Shown one piece after another: positions 16,856 through 26,350 of a stretch of 64,000 nt of DNA; the first letter of the stretch is position 1, and every line of letters starts with the position of its first letter. Below the pieces are notes generated by a model. That model was given only the letters and a program-made list of their open reading frames with translations. It searched no databases and was not told where the DNA came from. This stretch comes from Enterobacter soli ATCC BAA-2102. Lineage in GTDB: Bacteria; Pseudomonadota; Gammaproteobacteria; Enterobacterales; Enterobacteriaceae. The DNA lies in NCBI RefSeq assembly GCF_001654845.1, contig NZ_LXES01000051.1:62001-126000 (forward strand), in the 5' to 3' direction. A program made the translations under genes and the position numbers.

Positions 16856-16949
16856 GCTATCATCATTAACTTTATTTATTACCGTCATTCAGTTTTGAAT
16901 GTCTGTTTATCCCTAATTGAACCGAATGCCGAGCATTCGGTTTTTTTTT
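16856..16949 (+). ncRNA. micF: MicF antisense RNA
   Basis: The sequence from GCTATCATCATTAACTTTAT to the T-run matches E. coli MicF closely, including the 5' region that pairs with the ompF leader and blocks its translation. The 3' terminator is ACCGAATGC/GCATTCGGT (16921-16941) plus nine T. A -10 TAAAAT (16843-16848) lies seven bases upstream of the start and has no clear -35, as expected for an OmpR-dependent promoter. It is transcribed divergently from ompC, as in E. coli. The segment 16701-16842 is AT-rich and probably holds further OmpR sites. Confidence 0.93.
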
Positions 16950-17272
16950 ACCTTTCTTTACGTAATTATATTTTCGTTGTGCTACCACCCGGAAATCATA
17001 ACGACTATTAATTAAATTCAGCCGAAATCATCTCGCCGTATTCGCCACTCCTGAAAAGCATAATTTCTTGTTAATTCGTGCTATTTCCTGAACTTCGCCG
17101 TTTCTTATTTGTACAAACACCCTCAAGTTGTACACGTTTAATGCAATGTAGCGCAGGGATAATCGCCATGGAAAAAGTCATCTATTCACAGACGACGGCG
17201 CTGGAAATTCAGTTATTACCCTTTATACTGCCCTATCCCCTTAAAGCGCGGCCATCACGGGTTAACATATCA
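16950..17272 (+). other. Gene-free stretch between micF and rcsD
   Basis: This stretch should hold the rcsD promoter, which I cannot place with confidence. It contains an inverted repeat GTACAA-N11-TTGTAC (17111-17133) and an in-frame ATG at 17168 with AGGGA eight bases upstream that would extend RcsD by 35 residues. I see no other feature. Confidence 0.5.
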
Positions 17273-19945
17273 ATGAGTCAGTCTGAAACCACCGCCCCGA
17301 GCAAATTCTCCCTTCTTCCCGGGAGTATCACCCGTTTCTTTCTTCTGTTGATCGTCGTGCTGTTAGTCACGATGGGGGTGATGGTTCAGAGTGCGGTTAA
17401 TGCCTGGCTGAAGGATAAAAGCTATCAGGTCGTGGATATTACCCATGCGGTGCATAAGCGCATCGATACATGGCGCTACGCTACCTGGCAGATTTACGAC
17501 AATATTGCCGCTGCGCCTGCAACGTCATCCGGGGAAGGGTTACAGGAAACGCGCCTGAAGCAGGACGTTTACTACCTGGAAAAACCGCAGCGTAAAACAG
17601 AAGCACTCATTTTCGGTTCGCACGACAGCGCAACGCTTGAGATGACCCAGCGCATCTCCTCGTACCTTGATACCCTTTGGGGTGCAGAAACAGTACCGTG
17701 GTCGATGTACTATCTGAACGGTCAGGACAACAGCATGATCCTGATTTCGACCTTACCACTCAAAGATCTCTCCTCTGGTTTTAAAGAAACCACGGTGGGC
17801 AGTATTGTGGATTCCCGTCGTGCGGAAATGCTGCAACAGGCCAACGCACTTGATGAACGCGAGAGCTTCTCTTCATTACGCCGCCTTGCCTGGCAGAACG
17901 GTCACTACTTTACGCTTCGCACCACCTTCAATCAGCCAGGGCACCTGGCAACCGTGGTGGCATTTGATCTGCCTATTAACGATCTGATCCCACCGGATAT
18001 GCCGCTGGACAGTTTCCGTCTGGATCCCGATAACAACACGCAAAACATGCGCACGCCGCCGGATAAAGAAGGCGCTGAAAGTGTCGCTATCTCCTTTAAC
18101 GGTTCGAAGATAGAGATAGCTTCCTCGCTTAACTCGACCGGGATGCGCCTGGTCTGGCAAGTGCCGTTTGGCACCCTGCTGCTCGATACGCTGCAAAACA
18201 TTTTACTGCCGCTGCTGCTGAATATTGGTCTGCTGGCACTGGCGCTGTTTGGTTACAGCACTTTCCGTTTCCAGCCAGGACGTCAGAGTGAAACTGCATC
18301 GACCTCAGCAGGAACCAGCAATGAACTGCGCGTATTGCGGGCGTTGAACGAAGAGATTATTTCCGTTCTGCCGCTTGGGGTGCTGGTTCACGATCAGGAG
18401 GCGAACCGCACGGTGATGAGCAATAAGATTGCCGATCATCTGCTGCCGCATCTTAATCTGCAAAACATCACCACCATGGCGGATCAGCACCAGGGCGTGA
18501 TTCAGGCCACCATCAATAATGAACTGTATGAGATCCGTCAGTTCCGCAGTCAGGTCGCTTCCCGCACGCAAATCTTTATTATCCGCGACCAGGATCGTGA
18601 AGTGCTGGTCAACAAAAAGCTCAAGCAGGCGCAGCGACTTTACGAGAAAAACCAGCAGGGTCGTGCGGCATTTATGCAGAATATTGGCGAGGCCTTTAAA
18701 CGCCCATTGAAAGCCCTCGCGAGCGGAGTCGCCAGCATCAACACGCCTGAAGGCCATCAGATAGCCAGCCAGGCGGATTCACTGGTTCGCCTGGTGGATG
18801 AAATTCAGCTGGCGAATATGCTGGAAAATGACAACTGGAAAGGAAGCTCTACCCTCTTCTCTATCCAGGATTTGATCGACGAAGTGGTGCCTGAGGTTTT
18901 ACCGGTTATTAAACGCAAAGGGCTGCAACTGCTGATCAACAACCACTTGCCAGCCAATGACGAACGCCACGGCGATCGGGAAGCGCTGCGCCGTATTCTG
19001 CTGATGCTGATTCAGTATTCGGTGACCACCACCCAGATTGGCAAGGTGACGCTGGAGGTTAGTACCGACGAATCGGCTGACGATCGTCTGACGTTCCGCA
19101 TTCTGGATACCGGAGAAGGCGTCACCACAAGTGAAATCGATAACCTGCACTTCCCGTTCCTGAACGATACCCAGAGCGATCACTACGGCAAAGCCAATGC
19201 CCTGACCTTCTGGCTGTGCGATCAGCTGGCGCGCAAACTTGGCGGGCACCTGAATATCAAAGCCCGCGAGTCGCTTGGCACCCGTTATTCTCTGCACGTG
19301 AAAATGGCGGCAAATCTGCAAGAAGAAGATGAAGAACGCCTGCTGGATGAAGTGACGGTGATGGTAGATGTGACCTCAAATGAGATCCGCAATATCGTGG
19401 TTCGTCAGTTAGAAAACTGGGGAGCGGCGTGCATCACGCCTGATGAAAGACTCACGAGTCAAGAATTTGATCTGTTTTTAACAGATAATCCGTCTAATCT
19501 TACAGCCTCCGGCTTGCTTTTAAGCGATGATGAGCCAGGCGTGCGAAAAATCGGCCCTGGCCAGATGCGCGTCAACTTTAATATGAGCAATGCTATGCAG
19601 GAAGCTGTACTACAACTAATAGAAGAACAGCTGGCGCAAGAAGAGATCCTGGAGTCCCCTTTGGGCGGCGATGAAAATGCCGAACTCCATGCCAGTGGCT
19701 ACTATTCACTCTTTGTTGATACAGTACCAGATGATGTTAAGCGGTTGTATACTGAGTCCGCTGCAAATGATTTTGCAGCGCTGGCACAGACAGCACACCG
19801 GCTTAAAGGGGTGTTTGCCATGCTTAATCTGGTTCCCGGCAAGCAGTTATGTGAAACGCTGGAACATCTAATTCGTGAGAAAGATGCCTCTGGCATTGAA
19901 AAATATATCAGCGACATTGACGCCTACGTCAAAAGCTTGCTGTAG
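17273..19945 (+). CDS. rcsD: RcsD, phosphotransfer protein of the Rcs relay
   Basis: ATG 17273 (MSQSETTAPSKFSLLPG) gives 890 residues, the E. coli length; ATG 17168 is an alternative. The protein passes phosphate from RcsC to RcsB at the inner membrane. Order: membrane segment about 20-44 (FFLLLIVVLLVTMGV), periplasmic domain to about 300, second membrane segment (LLPLLLNIGLLALALFGY), a kinase-like part without catalytic His, a receiver-like RcsD-ABL region, and the HPt domain with phosphorylated His842 in AQTAHRLKG. rcsB follows 16 bases after the stop, and E. coli has an extra rcsB promoter inside rcsD. Confidence 0.97.
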   Translation: MSQSETTAPSKFSLLPGSITRFFLLLIVVLLVTMGVMVQSAVNAWLKDKSYQVVDITHAVHKRIDTWRYATWQIYDNIAAAPATSSGEGLQETRLKQDVYYLEKPQRKTEALIFGSHDSATLEMTQRISSYLDTLWGAETVPWSMYYLNGQDNSMILISTLPLKDLSSGFKETTVGSIVDSRRAEMLQQANALDERESFSSLRRLAWQNGHYFTLRTTFNQPGHLATVVAFDLPINDLIPPDMPLDSFRLDPDNNTQNMRTPPDKEGAESVAISFNGSKIEIASSLNSTGMRLVWQVPFGTLLLDTLQNILLPLLLNIGLLALALFGYSTFRFQPGRQSETASTSAGTSNELRVLRALNEEIISVLPLGVLVHDQEANRTVMSNKIADHLLPHLNLQNITTMADQHQGVIQATINNELYEIRQFRSQVASRTQIFIIRDQDREVLVNKKLKQAQRLYEKNQQGRAAFMQNIGEAFKRPLKALASGVASINTPEGHQIASQADSLVRLVDEIQLANMLENDNWKGSSTLFSIQDLIDEVVPEVLPVIKRKGLQLLINNHLPANDERHGDREALRRILLMLIQYSVTTTQIGKVTLEVSTDESADDRLTFRILDTGEGVTTSEIDNLHFPFLNDTQSDHYGKANALTFWLCDQLARKLGGHLNIKARESLGTRYSLHVKMAANLQEEDEERLLDEVTVMVDVTSNEIRNIVVRQLENWGAACITPDERLTSQEFDLFLTDNPSNLTASGLLLSDDEPGVRKIGPGQMRVNFNMSNAMQEAVLQLIEEQLAQEEILESPLGGDENAELHASGYYSLFVDTVPDDVKRLYTESAANDFAALAQTAHRLKGVFAMLNLVPGKQLCETLEHLIREKDASGIEKYISDIDAYVKSLL

Positions 19946-19961
19946 CAAGGTAGCCTAATAC

Positions 19962-20612
19962 ATGAACAATATGAACGTAATTATTGCCGATGACCATCCG
20001 ATTGTACTGTTCGGTATTCGCAAATCACTTGAACAGATCGAGTGGGTGAATGTAGTCGGTGAATTTGAAGACTCCACAGCACTGATCAATAACCTCCCAA
20101 AGCTTGATGCACACGTGCTCATTACCGATCTCTCCATGCCGGGCGATAAATACGGTGATGGGATCACGCTCATCAAATACATTAAACGCCATTTCCCGGA
20201 TATCTCGATTATCGTTCTGACCATGAACAACAACCCGGCGATTTTAAGCGCCGTGCTGGATCTGGATATCGAAGGAATTGTGCTGAAACAAGGCGCGCCG
20301 ACCGACCTGCCAAAAGCGCTGGCCGCGTTGCAGAAAGGCAAGAAATTCACCCCTGAAAGCGTTTCCCGTCTGCTGGAGAAAATCAGCGCGGGTGGCTACG
20401 GTGACAAACGTCTGTCGCCAAAAGAGAGTGAAGTTCTGCGCCTGTTCGCTGAAGGTTTCCTGGTGACCGAGATTGCCAAGAAGCTGAACCGCAGTATTAA
20501 AACCATCAGTAGCCAGAAGAAATCAGCCATGATGAAACTGGGTGTGGATAACGATATTGCACTGCTGAACTATCTCTCCTCCGTTACGCTGAGCGCAACG
20601 GACAAGGATTGA
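19962..20612 (+). CDS. rcsB: RcsB, response regulator of envelope stress and capsule
   Basis: The 216-residue regulator has a receiver domain (residues 1-120) with the acid pocket DD at 10-11, phosphoacceptor Asp56 (VLITDLSMPG) and Lys109 in IVLKQG. A LuxR-type helix-turn-helix (about 148-210) follows: LSPKESEVLRLFAEGFLVTE. It controls colanic acid capsule, flagella and division genes, alone or with RcsA and other partners. The sequence is practically the E. coli one. It lies downstream of rcsD and converges on rcsC. Confidence 0.98.
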   Translation: MNNMNVIIADDHPIVLFGIRKSLEQIEWVNVVGEFEDSTALINNLPKLDAHVLITDLSMPGDKYGDGITLIKYIKRHFPDISIIVLTMNNNPAILSAVLDLDIEGIVLKQGAPTDLPKALAALQKGKKFTPESVSRLLEKISAGGYGDKRLSPKESEVLRLFAEGFLVTEIAKKLNRSIKTISSQKKSAMMKLGVDNDIALLNYLSSVTLSATDKD

Positions 20613-20625
20613 TCCTCGGCGGGTG

Positions 20626-20657
20626 TGCGGCCTGATGCTCTCACCCCAGCCCTCTCG
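20626..20657. repeat. Truncated copy of a dispersed CCCTCACCC/CCCTCTC repeat
   Basis: TGCGGCCTGATGCTCTCACC and the following CCAGCCCTCTC match the reverse complement of the 31248-31295 repeat with a few changes. The copy stops before the inverted GAGAGGG half. Confidence 0.65.
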
Positions 20658-20666
20658 AACAAACAA

Positions 20667-20690
20667 AAAGGCCCTTACGGGCCTTTTTTA
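20667..20690. terminator. Bidirectional terminator between rcsB and rcsC
   Basis: AAAGGCCC/GGGCCTTT with a TTAC loop (20668-20685), flanked by an A-run and a T-run. Confidence 0.93.
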
Positions 20691-23534
20691 TATCCGCGTT
20701 TTTCTTACCCGCTCGGCATAAATTGACAGCGTCTGCTTGAGCACGTCCAGCGTCACCGGTTTCGACAGGCAACTGTCCATGCCGGATTCAAGACAGCGTT
20801 GCTTCTCTTCCGCCAGCGCATTTGCCGTCACCCCTACTACCGGCAGCGTCAGGCCAAGCTGGCGAATACGCTGCGTCAGGCGATAACCGTCCATGTTCGG
20901 CATGTTCACGTCGCTCAGCACGATATCGATGTGGTTTTTACTCAGGACATTCAGGGCGTCCACGCCGTCATTGGCCGTTTTACACTGGTAACCCAGCGAA
21001 CCCAGCTGGTCGGCCAGCAGTCGGCGGTTAATCGGGTGATCATCTACCACCAGAATCATCATATCGTCGTTCTCAGACGCCAGAGATTCCGGTGACGGCA
21101 GAGCCGCAGCGCCTTCGCTGTCTTCCAGCTGGACACTATAAATACGTGCCAGCAGCCCCAGAATTTCATGCGGCGTGGCGACGCTGTGGATCCATTCCCC
21201 CGGAGCGCGTTCAAGCGGGATACCAATATGACGACGGCAGAACATGACCACGCCCCTCCCCGTCCAGGCCTGTTCCAGCTCGTCATCGGTGACCAGCATA
21301 TCGTCAGCATCCGGCGTTTGCCCTTCATAACGCGACACCCGCATCCCGCTGTTGCTCAGCAACGAAACAAGGAAATCATGCAGTGAGGCGTTGTGCACCG
21401 CCAGCCAGCAGCGTTTGCCGTTCAGCCCGTCCAGCGTGGATTTCACCGGATACTGCGCCGAATAGAGCGGAATACGAATGGTGAACTGGCTCCCCATGCC
21501 CGGCTCGGTGTCGACGGAGATATCGCCGTCCATCATGCTGATCAGTTTTTCACAAATCGCCAGCCCCAGTCCTGTGCCCTGGAAGTTACGCTGCACCCCG
21601 GTGCCGACCTGGAAGAATGGGTCAAACAGGCGAACCACTTCCTTCGCCGGGATCCCCACGCCCGTATCGCGCACGCGAATGCTCAGGTAATCTCCAGCGC
21701 GACTGACGTGCAGCACAATGCACCCGATGTCGGTAAACTTAATGGCATTGCTCAGCAGGTTAGAAATCACCTGCTGCAAACGCATCGGGTCGCCCTGTAG
21801 CGTCAGCGGCACATCCGGTTCGATAAAGCAGTAAAGCCCGAGCTGTTTGCGCACCACCAGCGGCATGTAGTTGGCGCTGATGTGGTTCATCACTTCACGC
21901 GGGGAGAACTCTCGCGGCTCAATTTTCAGCTGCTCAGACTCAATTTTGGAGAAGTCGAGGATATCGCTGATGATTTTCAGCAGCAGGCTCGACGAGTTGT
22001 TCATCGCCGTCACCAGGCGCTCAACGCCGTTTGGCAGCTCTTTGGTTTGCAGAAGATCGAGGTTACCGATGATCCCGTACAGCGGGGTGCGCAGCTCGTG
22101 GCTGACTGTCGCAAGGAACATGGATTTCGACTGGCTGGCCTGCTCTGCCGCCTGGGCCATTTCCTGCAATGACTCTTCCATTTTCACGCGGGCAGAGACA
22201 TCCACCAGCACACAAATCGCCACGTTTTCATTACGATAACGGGAATGGACGAAACTGATTTGCAGGTTGGTGTGGGTGCTGGTCAGCACATCCACAAAGT
22301 TAACCTGCTGCCCGCAGATAATCTGCGTCAGCCGCTGCCTGTCTTCATGCGTCAGCATGTTCAGATAGTTGTGCGCCAGCTCGTTACTGAGGATGTTCGT
22401 CCCATCCTGGGTGCGCAGGATACAGATGCCCACCGGGGCGGAAGCAACAATTTTACGGTTAAACTGCTCGTGCTCTTCCAGCCTCTGCGCGTCATTTTCC
22501 GCCGGGATAAAGATTTTCCGCTCATACATTCGCGCCAGCGTAAACAGCGCAATCCCGACCAGCACATTAAGAATGATGGCGTTAAGGATAAGGATGCGGA
22601 TCCGCTCAAGCACCATATCCACCGGCACGGAGTAAACAATGCTGAGCGAAGACGGCGGTAAACTTTTCTTCAGCACCAGCTCACGGAAACCGGACGTGTA
22701 GCCAAACCATGAACGTTCCTGCATCCAGTGGTAATCGACTTTTAAACGGTTTTCCGGCCCGGTCAGGGAAATCAGGGTGTGACCATTTTCATCCAGAACG
22801 GTCACGCCCATCGGCAGGCTGCCAGGGGTGAAGAAGTTCTCCATACGGATGGTTTGTTCAATACCCAGCAGGGCCTGTAGGCGATTCCCCAGATAAACCG
22901 GCGTCAGGGCATAGAAATAACCCACGCCCATACGCGGGCCCTGGCTTATCCAGAAAAGATTGTTGCCGCGCTCGTCCTGCGGCGCATTGCGGTACTTCAC
23001 GATCCGCTCATGCAGGCTTTTCAGGGCGTCATCGCGTTCAACCGGAACATCCCGCAGGCCGAAATCAGCCATGCACAGGTTATCGCTGCCTATCAGGAAC
23101 ACGCGATTAAGATCGTAGGCAGCGGAAAAATTATCGCGCCAGTAGCGCATAAACCAGGCCAGTGATTCCAGCGAACCCCGCCAGGTGCTGCCCATTGCAG
23201 AGCAGTCAGAGTCCGGGAACAACGGTTCGAAGTCCGGCACTTCCGTTTTGTCATTTCGCCCGCGCGTGGCAAGCACCCCGTTTTCCGCCGTCAGACGATT
23301 TTCAGCGATGTACTTCAGCTCTTTCATCACATCTGAGGTGCGCTGAATATAACGCTGAGCCTGATCGGAACTGAGATTGAACTCCTGGCGGATCTCAGAT
23401 TCTTTCTGGTGTAGCGCATTAACGATGTAAAACACCGAGAACAGTGCCACCAGCAACCAAAGCAAGAGCGCCAACGCCCGAAACAGATAGCGAGAAACTT
23501 TTAGCGTGGTACGAAAGGAAACGAGGTATTTCAA
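20688..23534 (-). CDS. rcsC: RcsC, hybrid sensor kinase of the Rcs relay
   Basis: The 948-residue inner-membrane protein has membrane segments at about 19-41 and 314-335 around a periplasmic domain, then a PAS-like linker and a histidine kinase core with SHELRTPLYGIIGNLDLL (phospho-His about 478). The ATP domain shows the N box (NLLSNAIKF), RVRDTGVGIP and GTGLGL. An RcsC-specific ABL domain and a receiver with Asp875 (IVLSDVNMPNMDGY) close the chain. RcsC gives phosphate to RcsD His842. The gene converges on rcsB with a shared terminator. It ends RKTRI, one residue shorter than E. coli. Confidence 0.97.
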   Translation of the reverse strand: MKYLVSFRTTLKVSRYLFRALALLLWLLVALFSVFYIVNALHQKESEIRQEFNLSSDQAQRYIQRTSDVMKELKYIAENRLTAENGVLATRGRNDKTEVPDFEPLFPDSDCSAMGSTWRGSLESLAWFMRYWRDNFSAAYDLNRVFLIGSDNLCMADFGLRDVPVERDDALKSLHERIVKYRNAPQDERGNNLFWISQGPRMGVGYFYALTPVYLGNRLQALLGIEQTIRMENFFTPGSLPMGVTVLDENGHTLISLTGPENRLKVDYHWMQERSWFGYTSGFRELVLKKSLPPSSLSIVYSVPVDMVLERIRILILNAIILNVLVGIALFTLARMYERKIFIPAENDAQRLEEHEQFNRKIVASAPVGICILRTQDGTNILSNELAHNYLNMLTHEDRQRLTQIICGQQVNFVDVLTSTHTNLQISFVHSRYRNENVAICVLVDVSARVKMEESLQEMAQAAEQASQSKSMFLATVSHELRTPLYGIIGNLDLLQTKELPNGVERLVTAMNNSSSLLLKIISDILDFSKIESEQLKIEPREFSPREVMNHISANYMPLVVRKQLGLYCFIEPDVPLTLQGDPMRLQQVISNLLSNAIKFTDIGCIVLHVSRAGDYLSIRVRDTGVGIPAKEVVRLFDPFFQVGTGVQRNFQGTGLGLAICEKLISMMDGDISVDTEPGMGSQFTIRIPLYSAQYPVKSTLDGLNGKRCWLAVHNASLHDFLVSLLSNSGMRVSRYEGQTPDADDMLVTDDELEQAWTGRGVVMFCRRHIGIPLERAPGEWIHSVATPHEILGLLARIYSVQLEDSEGAAALPSPESLASENDDMMILVVDDHPINRRLLADQLGSLGYQCKTANDGVDALNVLSKNHIDIVLSDVNMPNMDGYRLTQRIRQLGLTLPVVGVTANALAEEKQRCLESGMDSCLSKPVTLDVLKQTLSIYAERVRKTRI

Positions 23535-23630
23535 GGGGGCGAGGCTCCGCCGTCGGGGTCAAAAAGAATGGGTTTAAGGTAGCGGTAAACGCGCCTTGTC
23601 GCAACGTTCACTTGTCTGCATCTGAAAAAG

Positions 23631-23654
23631 AAAAGGGCCGGAATCCGGCCCTTT
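23631..23654. terminator. Terminator after gyrA
   Basis: AAAGGGCCGG and CCGGCCCTTT form a stem (23632-23653); A- and T-runs flank it. On the minus strand it follows the gyrA stop at 23670. Confidence 0.9.
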
Positions 23655-23669
23655 TTGCATCAGGAGACA

Positions 23670-26306
23670 TTACTCGTCAGCGTCATCCGCTGCATCATCG
23701 TCGGTGTCGGCTTCTGGCGCGATTTCATCGTCGCCTTCTGCTGCGCTTCCGTCGATAGAGTCGAGCTCTTCGTCATCCACTGGCTCTGCCACACGTTGCA
23801 GGCCCACTACGTTTTCATCTTCCGCCGTACGGATGAGGATAACGCCCTGGGTATTACGGCCAACCACGCTGATCTCGGAAACACGGGTACGCACCAGCGT
23901 ACCGGCATCGGTGATCATCATGATCTGGTCGGTATCATCTACCTGAACCGCGCCCACAACGGAACCGTTGCGCTCGGTCACTTTGATAGAGATAACGCCC
24001 TGCGTGCCACGGGACTTGGTCGGATATTCCGTTTCTGCGGTACGTTTACCGTAGCCGTTCTGCGTCACGGTCAGGATTGCCCCTTCACCACGCGGAACGA
24101 TCAGGGAAACCACGGAGTCTTCACCCGCCAGTTTGATCCCGCGAACACCGGTCGCTGTACGACCCATCGCACGTACTGCGTTCTCTTTAAAGCGCACCAC
24201 TTTACCGGCGGCAGAGAACAGCATCACTTCATCGGAACCGGAGGTCAGATCCACGCCAATCAGTTCATCGCCTTCGTTCAGATTCACGGCGATGATACCG
24301 GCAGAGCGAGGACGGCTGAACTCGGTCAGCGCCGTTTTCTTCACGGTACCGCTGGCGGTCGCCATAAAGACGTTCACGCCTTCCGCGTACTCACGTACTG
24401 GCAGAATGGCGGTGATACGCTCGTTCGCTTCCAGCGGCAGCAGGTTGACGATCGGACGACCACGCGCGCCACGGCTCGCTTCTGGCAGCTGATACACTTT
24501 CATCCAGTACAGACGACCACGGCTTGAGAAGCAGAGGATCGTGTCATGGGTGTTGGCCACCAGCAGGCGGTCGATAAAGTCTTCTTCTTTAATACGTGCT
24601 GCAGATTTACCTTTACCACCACGACGCTGTGCTTCGTAGTCGGTCAACGGCTGATACTTCACATAGCCCTGGTGAGACAGGGTAACAACAACGTCTTCCT
24701 GGTTGATCAGGTCTTCGATGTTGATGTCCGCAGTATTCGCGGTGATTTCGGTGCGACGCTCATCGCCGAACTGATCGCGGATCAGCTCCAGCTCTTCACG
24801 GATCACTTCCATCAGACGATCTGCGCTACCCAGGATATGCAGCAGTTCAGCGATCTGCTCCAGCAGCTCTTTGTACTCGTCGAGCAGTTTTTCATGCTCA
24901 AGGCCGGTCAGTTTCTGCAAACGCAGATCCAGAATGGCCTGGGCCTGCTGTTCAGTCAGGTAATACTGACCATCACGCACACCAAACTCTGGCTCCAGCC
25001 ACTCAGGACGCGCAGCGTCATCGCCGGCACGTTCCAGCATTGCTGCCACGTTACCCAGATCCCACGGACGCGCAATCAGGGAAGCTTTCGCTTCAGCTGG
25101 CGTCGGCGCGCGACGGATCAGCTCGATGATTGGGTCGATGTTCGCCAGAGCAACAGCCAGTGCTTCCAGGATATGAGCACGGTCGCGGGCTTTGCGCAGT
25201 TCAAAGATAGTACGGCGAGTCACCACTTCACGGCGGTGACGCACGAATGCGCTCAGGATCTCTTTCAGGTTCATGATCTTCGGCTGGCCATGGTGCAGTG
25301 CAACCATGTTGATACCGAAGGAAACCTGGAGCTGAGTCTGGGAATACAGGTTGTTCAGCACAACCTCGCCCACTGCGTCGCGTTTGATTTCAATCACGAT
25401 GCGCATCCCGTCTTTGTCAGACTCGTCACGCAGCGCGCTGATACCTTCAACACGTTTTTCTTTTACCAGCTCGGCGATTTTTTCAATCAGACGAGCTTTG
25501 TTCACCTGATACGGGATCTCATGAACGATGATCGTTTCACGACCCGTTTTCGCGTCCGCTTCCACTTCAGCGCGGGCACGGATATAAATCTTGCCGCGAC
25601 CGGTGCGGTACGCTTCTTCGATACCACGACGACCGTTGATGATCGCCGCCGTCGGGAAGTCCGGGCCCGGGATGTGTTCCATCAGCCCTTCAATGCTGAT
25701 GTCTTCATCTTCGATATAGGCCAGGCAGCCGTTGATCACTTCCGTGATGTTGTGCGGCGGAATGTTGGTTGCCATACCTACGGCGATACCGGACGAACCG
25801 TTCACCAGCAGGTTAGGGATTTTCGTTGGCATAACGTCAGGGATTTTTTCCGTGCCGTCATAGTTATCAACGAAATCAACCGTCTCTTTTTCCAGGTCGG
25901 CCATCAGTTCATGCGCAATTTTCGCCAGACGGATTTCCGTATAACGCATTGCCGCGGCGGAGTCGCCGTCGATAGAACCAAAGTTACCCTGACCATCTAC
26001 CAGCATGTAACGCAGCGAGAATGGCTGCGCCATACGGACGATAGTGTCGTACACCGCGGAATCACCATGGGGATGGTATTTACCGATTACGTCACCAACG
26101 ACACGGGCAGATTTTTTGTAGGCTTTATTCCAGTCATTGCCCAATACGTTCATGGCGTATAGTACGCGACGGTGTACCGGCTTAAGGCCATCGCGGACGT
26201 CCGGCAGCGCACGGCCAACAATGACCGACATCGCATAGTCCAGATAGGAGCTCTTCAGCTCTTCCTCGATGTTGACCGGTGTAATTTCTCTCGCAAGGTC
26301 GCTCAT
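23670..26306 (-). CDS. gyrA: DNA gyrase subunit A
   Basis: The 878-residue subunit cuts and rejoins DNA in the A2B2 gyrase that introduces negative supercoils. Catalytic Arg121-Tyr122 lie in AAAMRYTEIR. The quinolone-resistance region reads HPHGDSAVYDT with Ser83 and Asp87, the sensitive state. The beta-pinwheel C domain (about 530-840) includes the GyrA box QRRGGKG. The tail is very acidic, as in E. coli. The ATG at 26306 follows AGGG. A TATAAT (minus strand, 26351-26356) is the likely -10. Confidence 0.99.
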   Translation of the reverse strand: MSDLAREITPVNIEEELKSSYLDYAMSVIVGRALPDVRDGLKPVHRRVLYAMNVLGNDWNKAYKKSARVVGDVIGKYHPHGDSAVYDTIVRMAQPFSLRYMLVDGQGNFGSIDGDSAAAMRYTEIRLAKIAHELMADLEKETVDFVDNYDGTEKIPDVMPTKIPNLLVNGSSGIAVGMATNIPPHNITEVINGCLAYIEDEDISIEGLMEHIPGPDFPTAAIINGRRGIEEAYRTGRGKIYIRARAEVEADAKTGRETIIVHEIPYQVNKARLIEKIAELVKEKRVEGISALRDESDKDGMRIVIEIKRDAVGEVVLNNLYSQTQLQVSFGINMVALHHGQPKIMNLKEILSAFVRHRREVVTRRTIFELRKARDRAHILEALAVALANIDPIIELIRRAPTPAEAKASLIARPWDLGNVAAMLERAGDDAARPEWLEPEFGVRDGQYYLTEQQAQAILDLRLQKLTGLEHEKLLDEYKELLEQIAELLHILGSADRLMEVIREELELIRDQFGDERRTEITANTADINIEDLINQEDVVVTLSHQGYVKYQPLTDYEAQRRGGKGKSAARIKEEDFIDRLLVANTHDTILCFSSRGRLYWMKVYQLPEASRGARGRPIVNLLPLEANERITAILPVREYAEGVNVFMATASGTVKKTALTEFSRPRSAGIIAVNLNEGDELIGVDLTSGSDEVMLFSAAGKVVRFKENAVRAMGRTATGVRGIKLAGEDSVVSLIVPRGEGAILTVTQNGYGKRTAETEYPTKSRGTQGVISIKVTERNGSVVGAVQVDDTDQIMMITDAGTLVRTRVSEISVVGRNTQGVILIRTAEDENVVGLQRVAEPVDDEELDSIDGSAAEGDDEIAPEADTDDDAADDADE

Positions 26307-26350
26307 CTAACCGCTATCCCTCTACTGTATCCCGGATTCAAAGGTCGCAA

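Noticed and set aside
16562..16888. A 108-codon open frame between ompC and micF on the minus strand
   Set aside because: It covers the ompC promoter, the OmpR boxes and part of MicF, all conserved regulatory DNA, and has no ribosome site.
24546..26162. A 538-codon open frame antisense to gyrA
   Set aside because: It lies fully inside gyrA, its product has no recognisable domain and is unusually rich in His, Phe and Gln. Such frames arise because highly expressed genes avoid codons that read as stops on the other strand.
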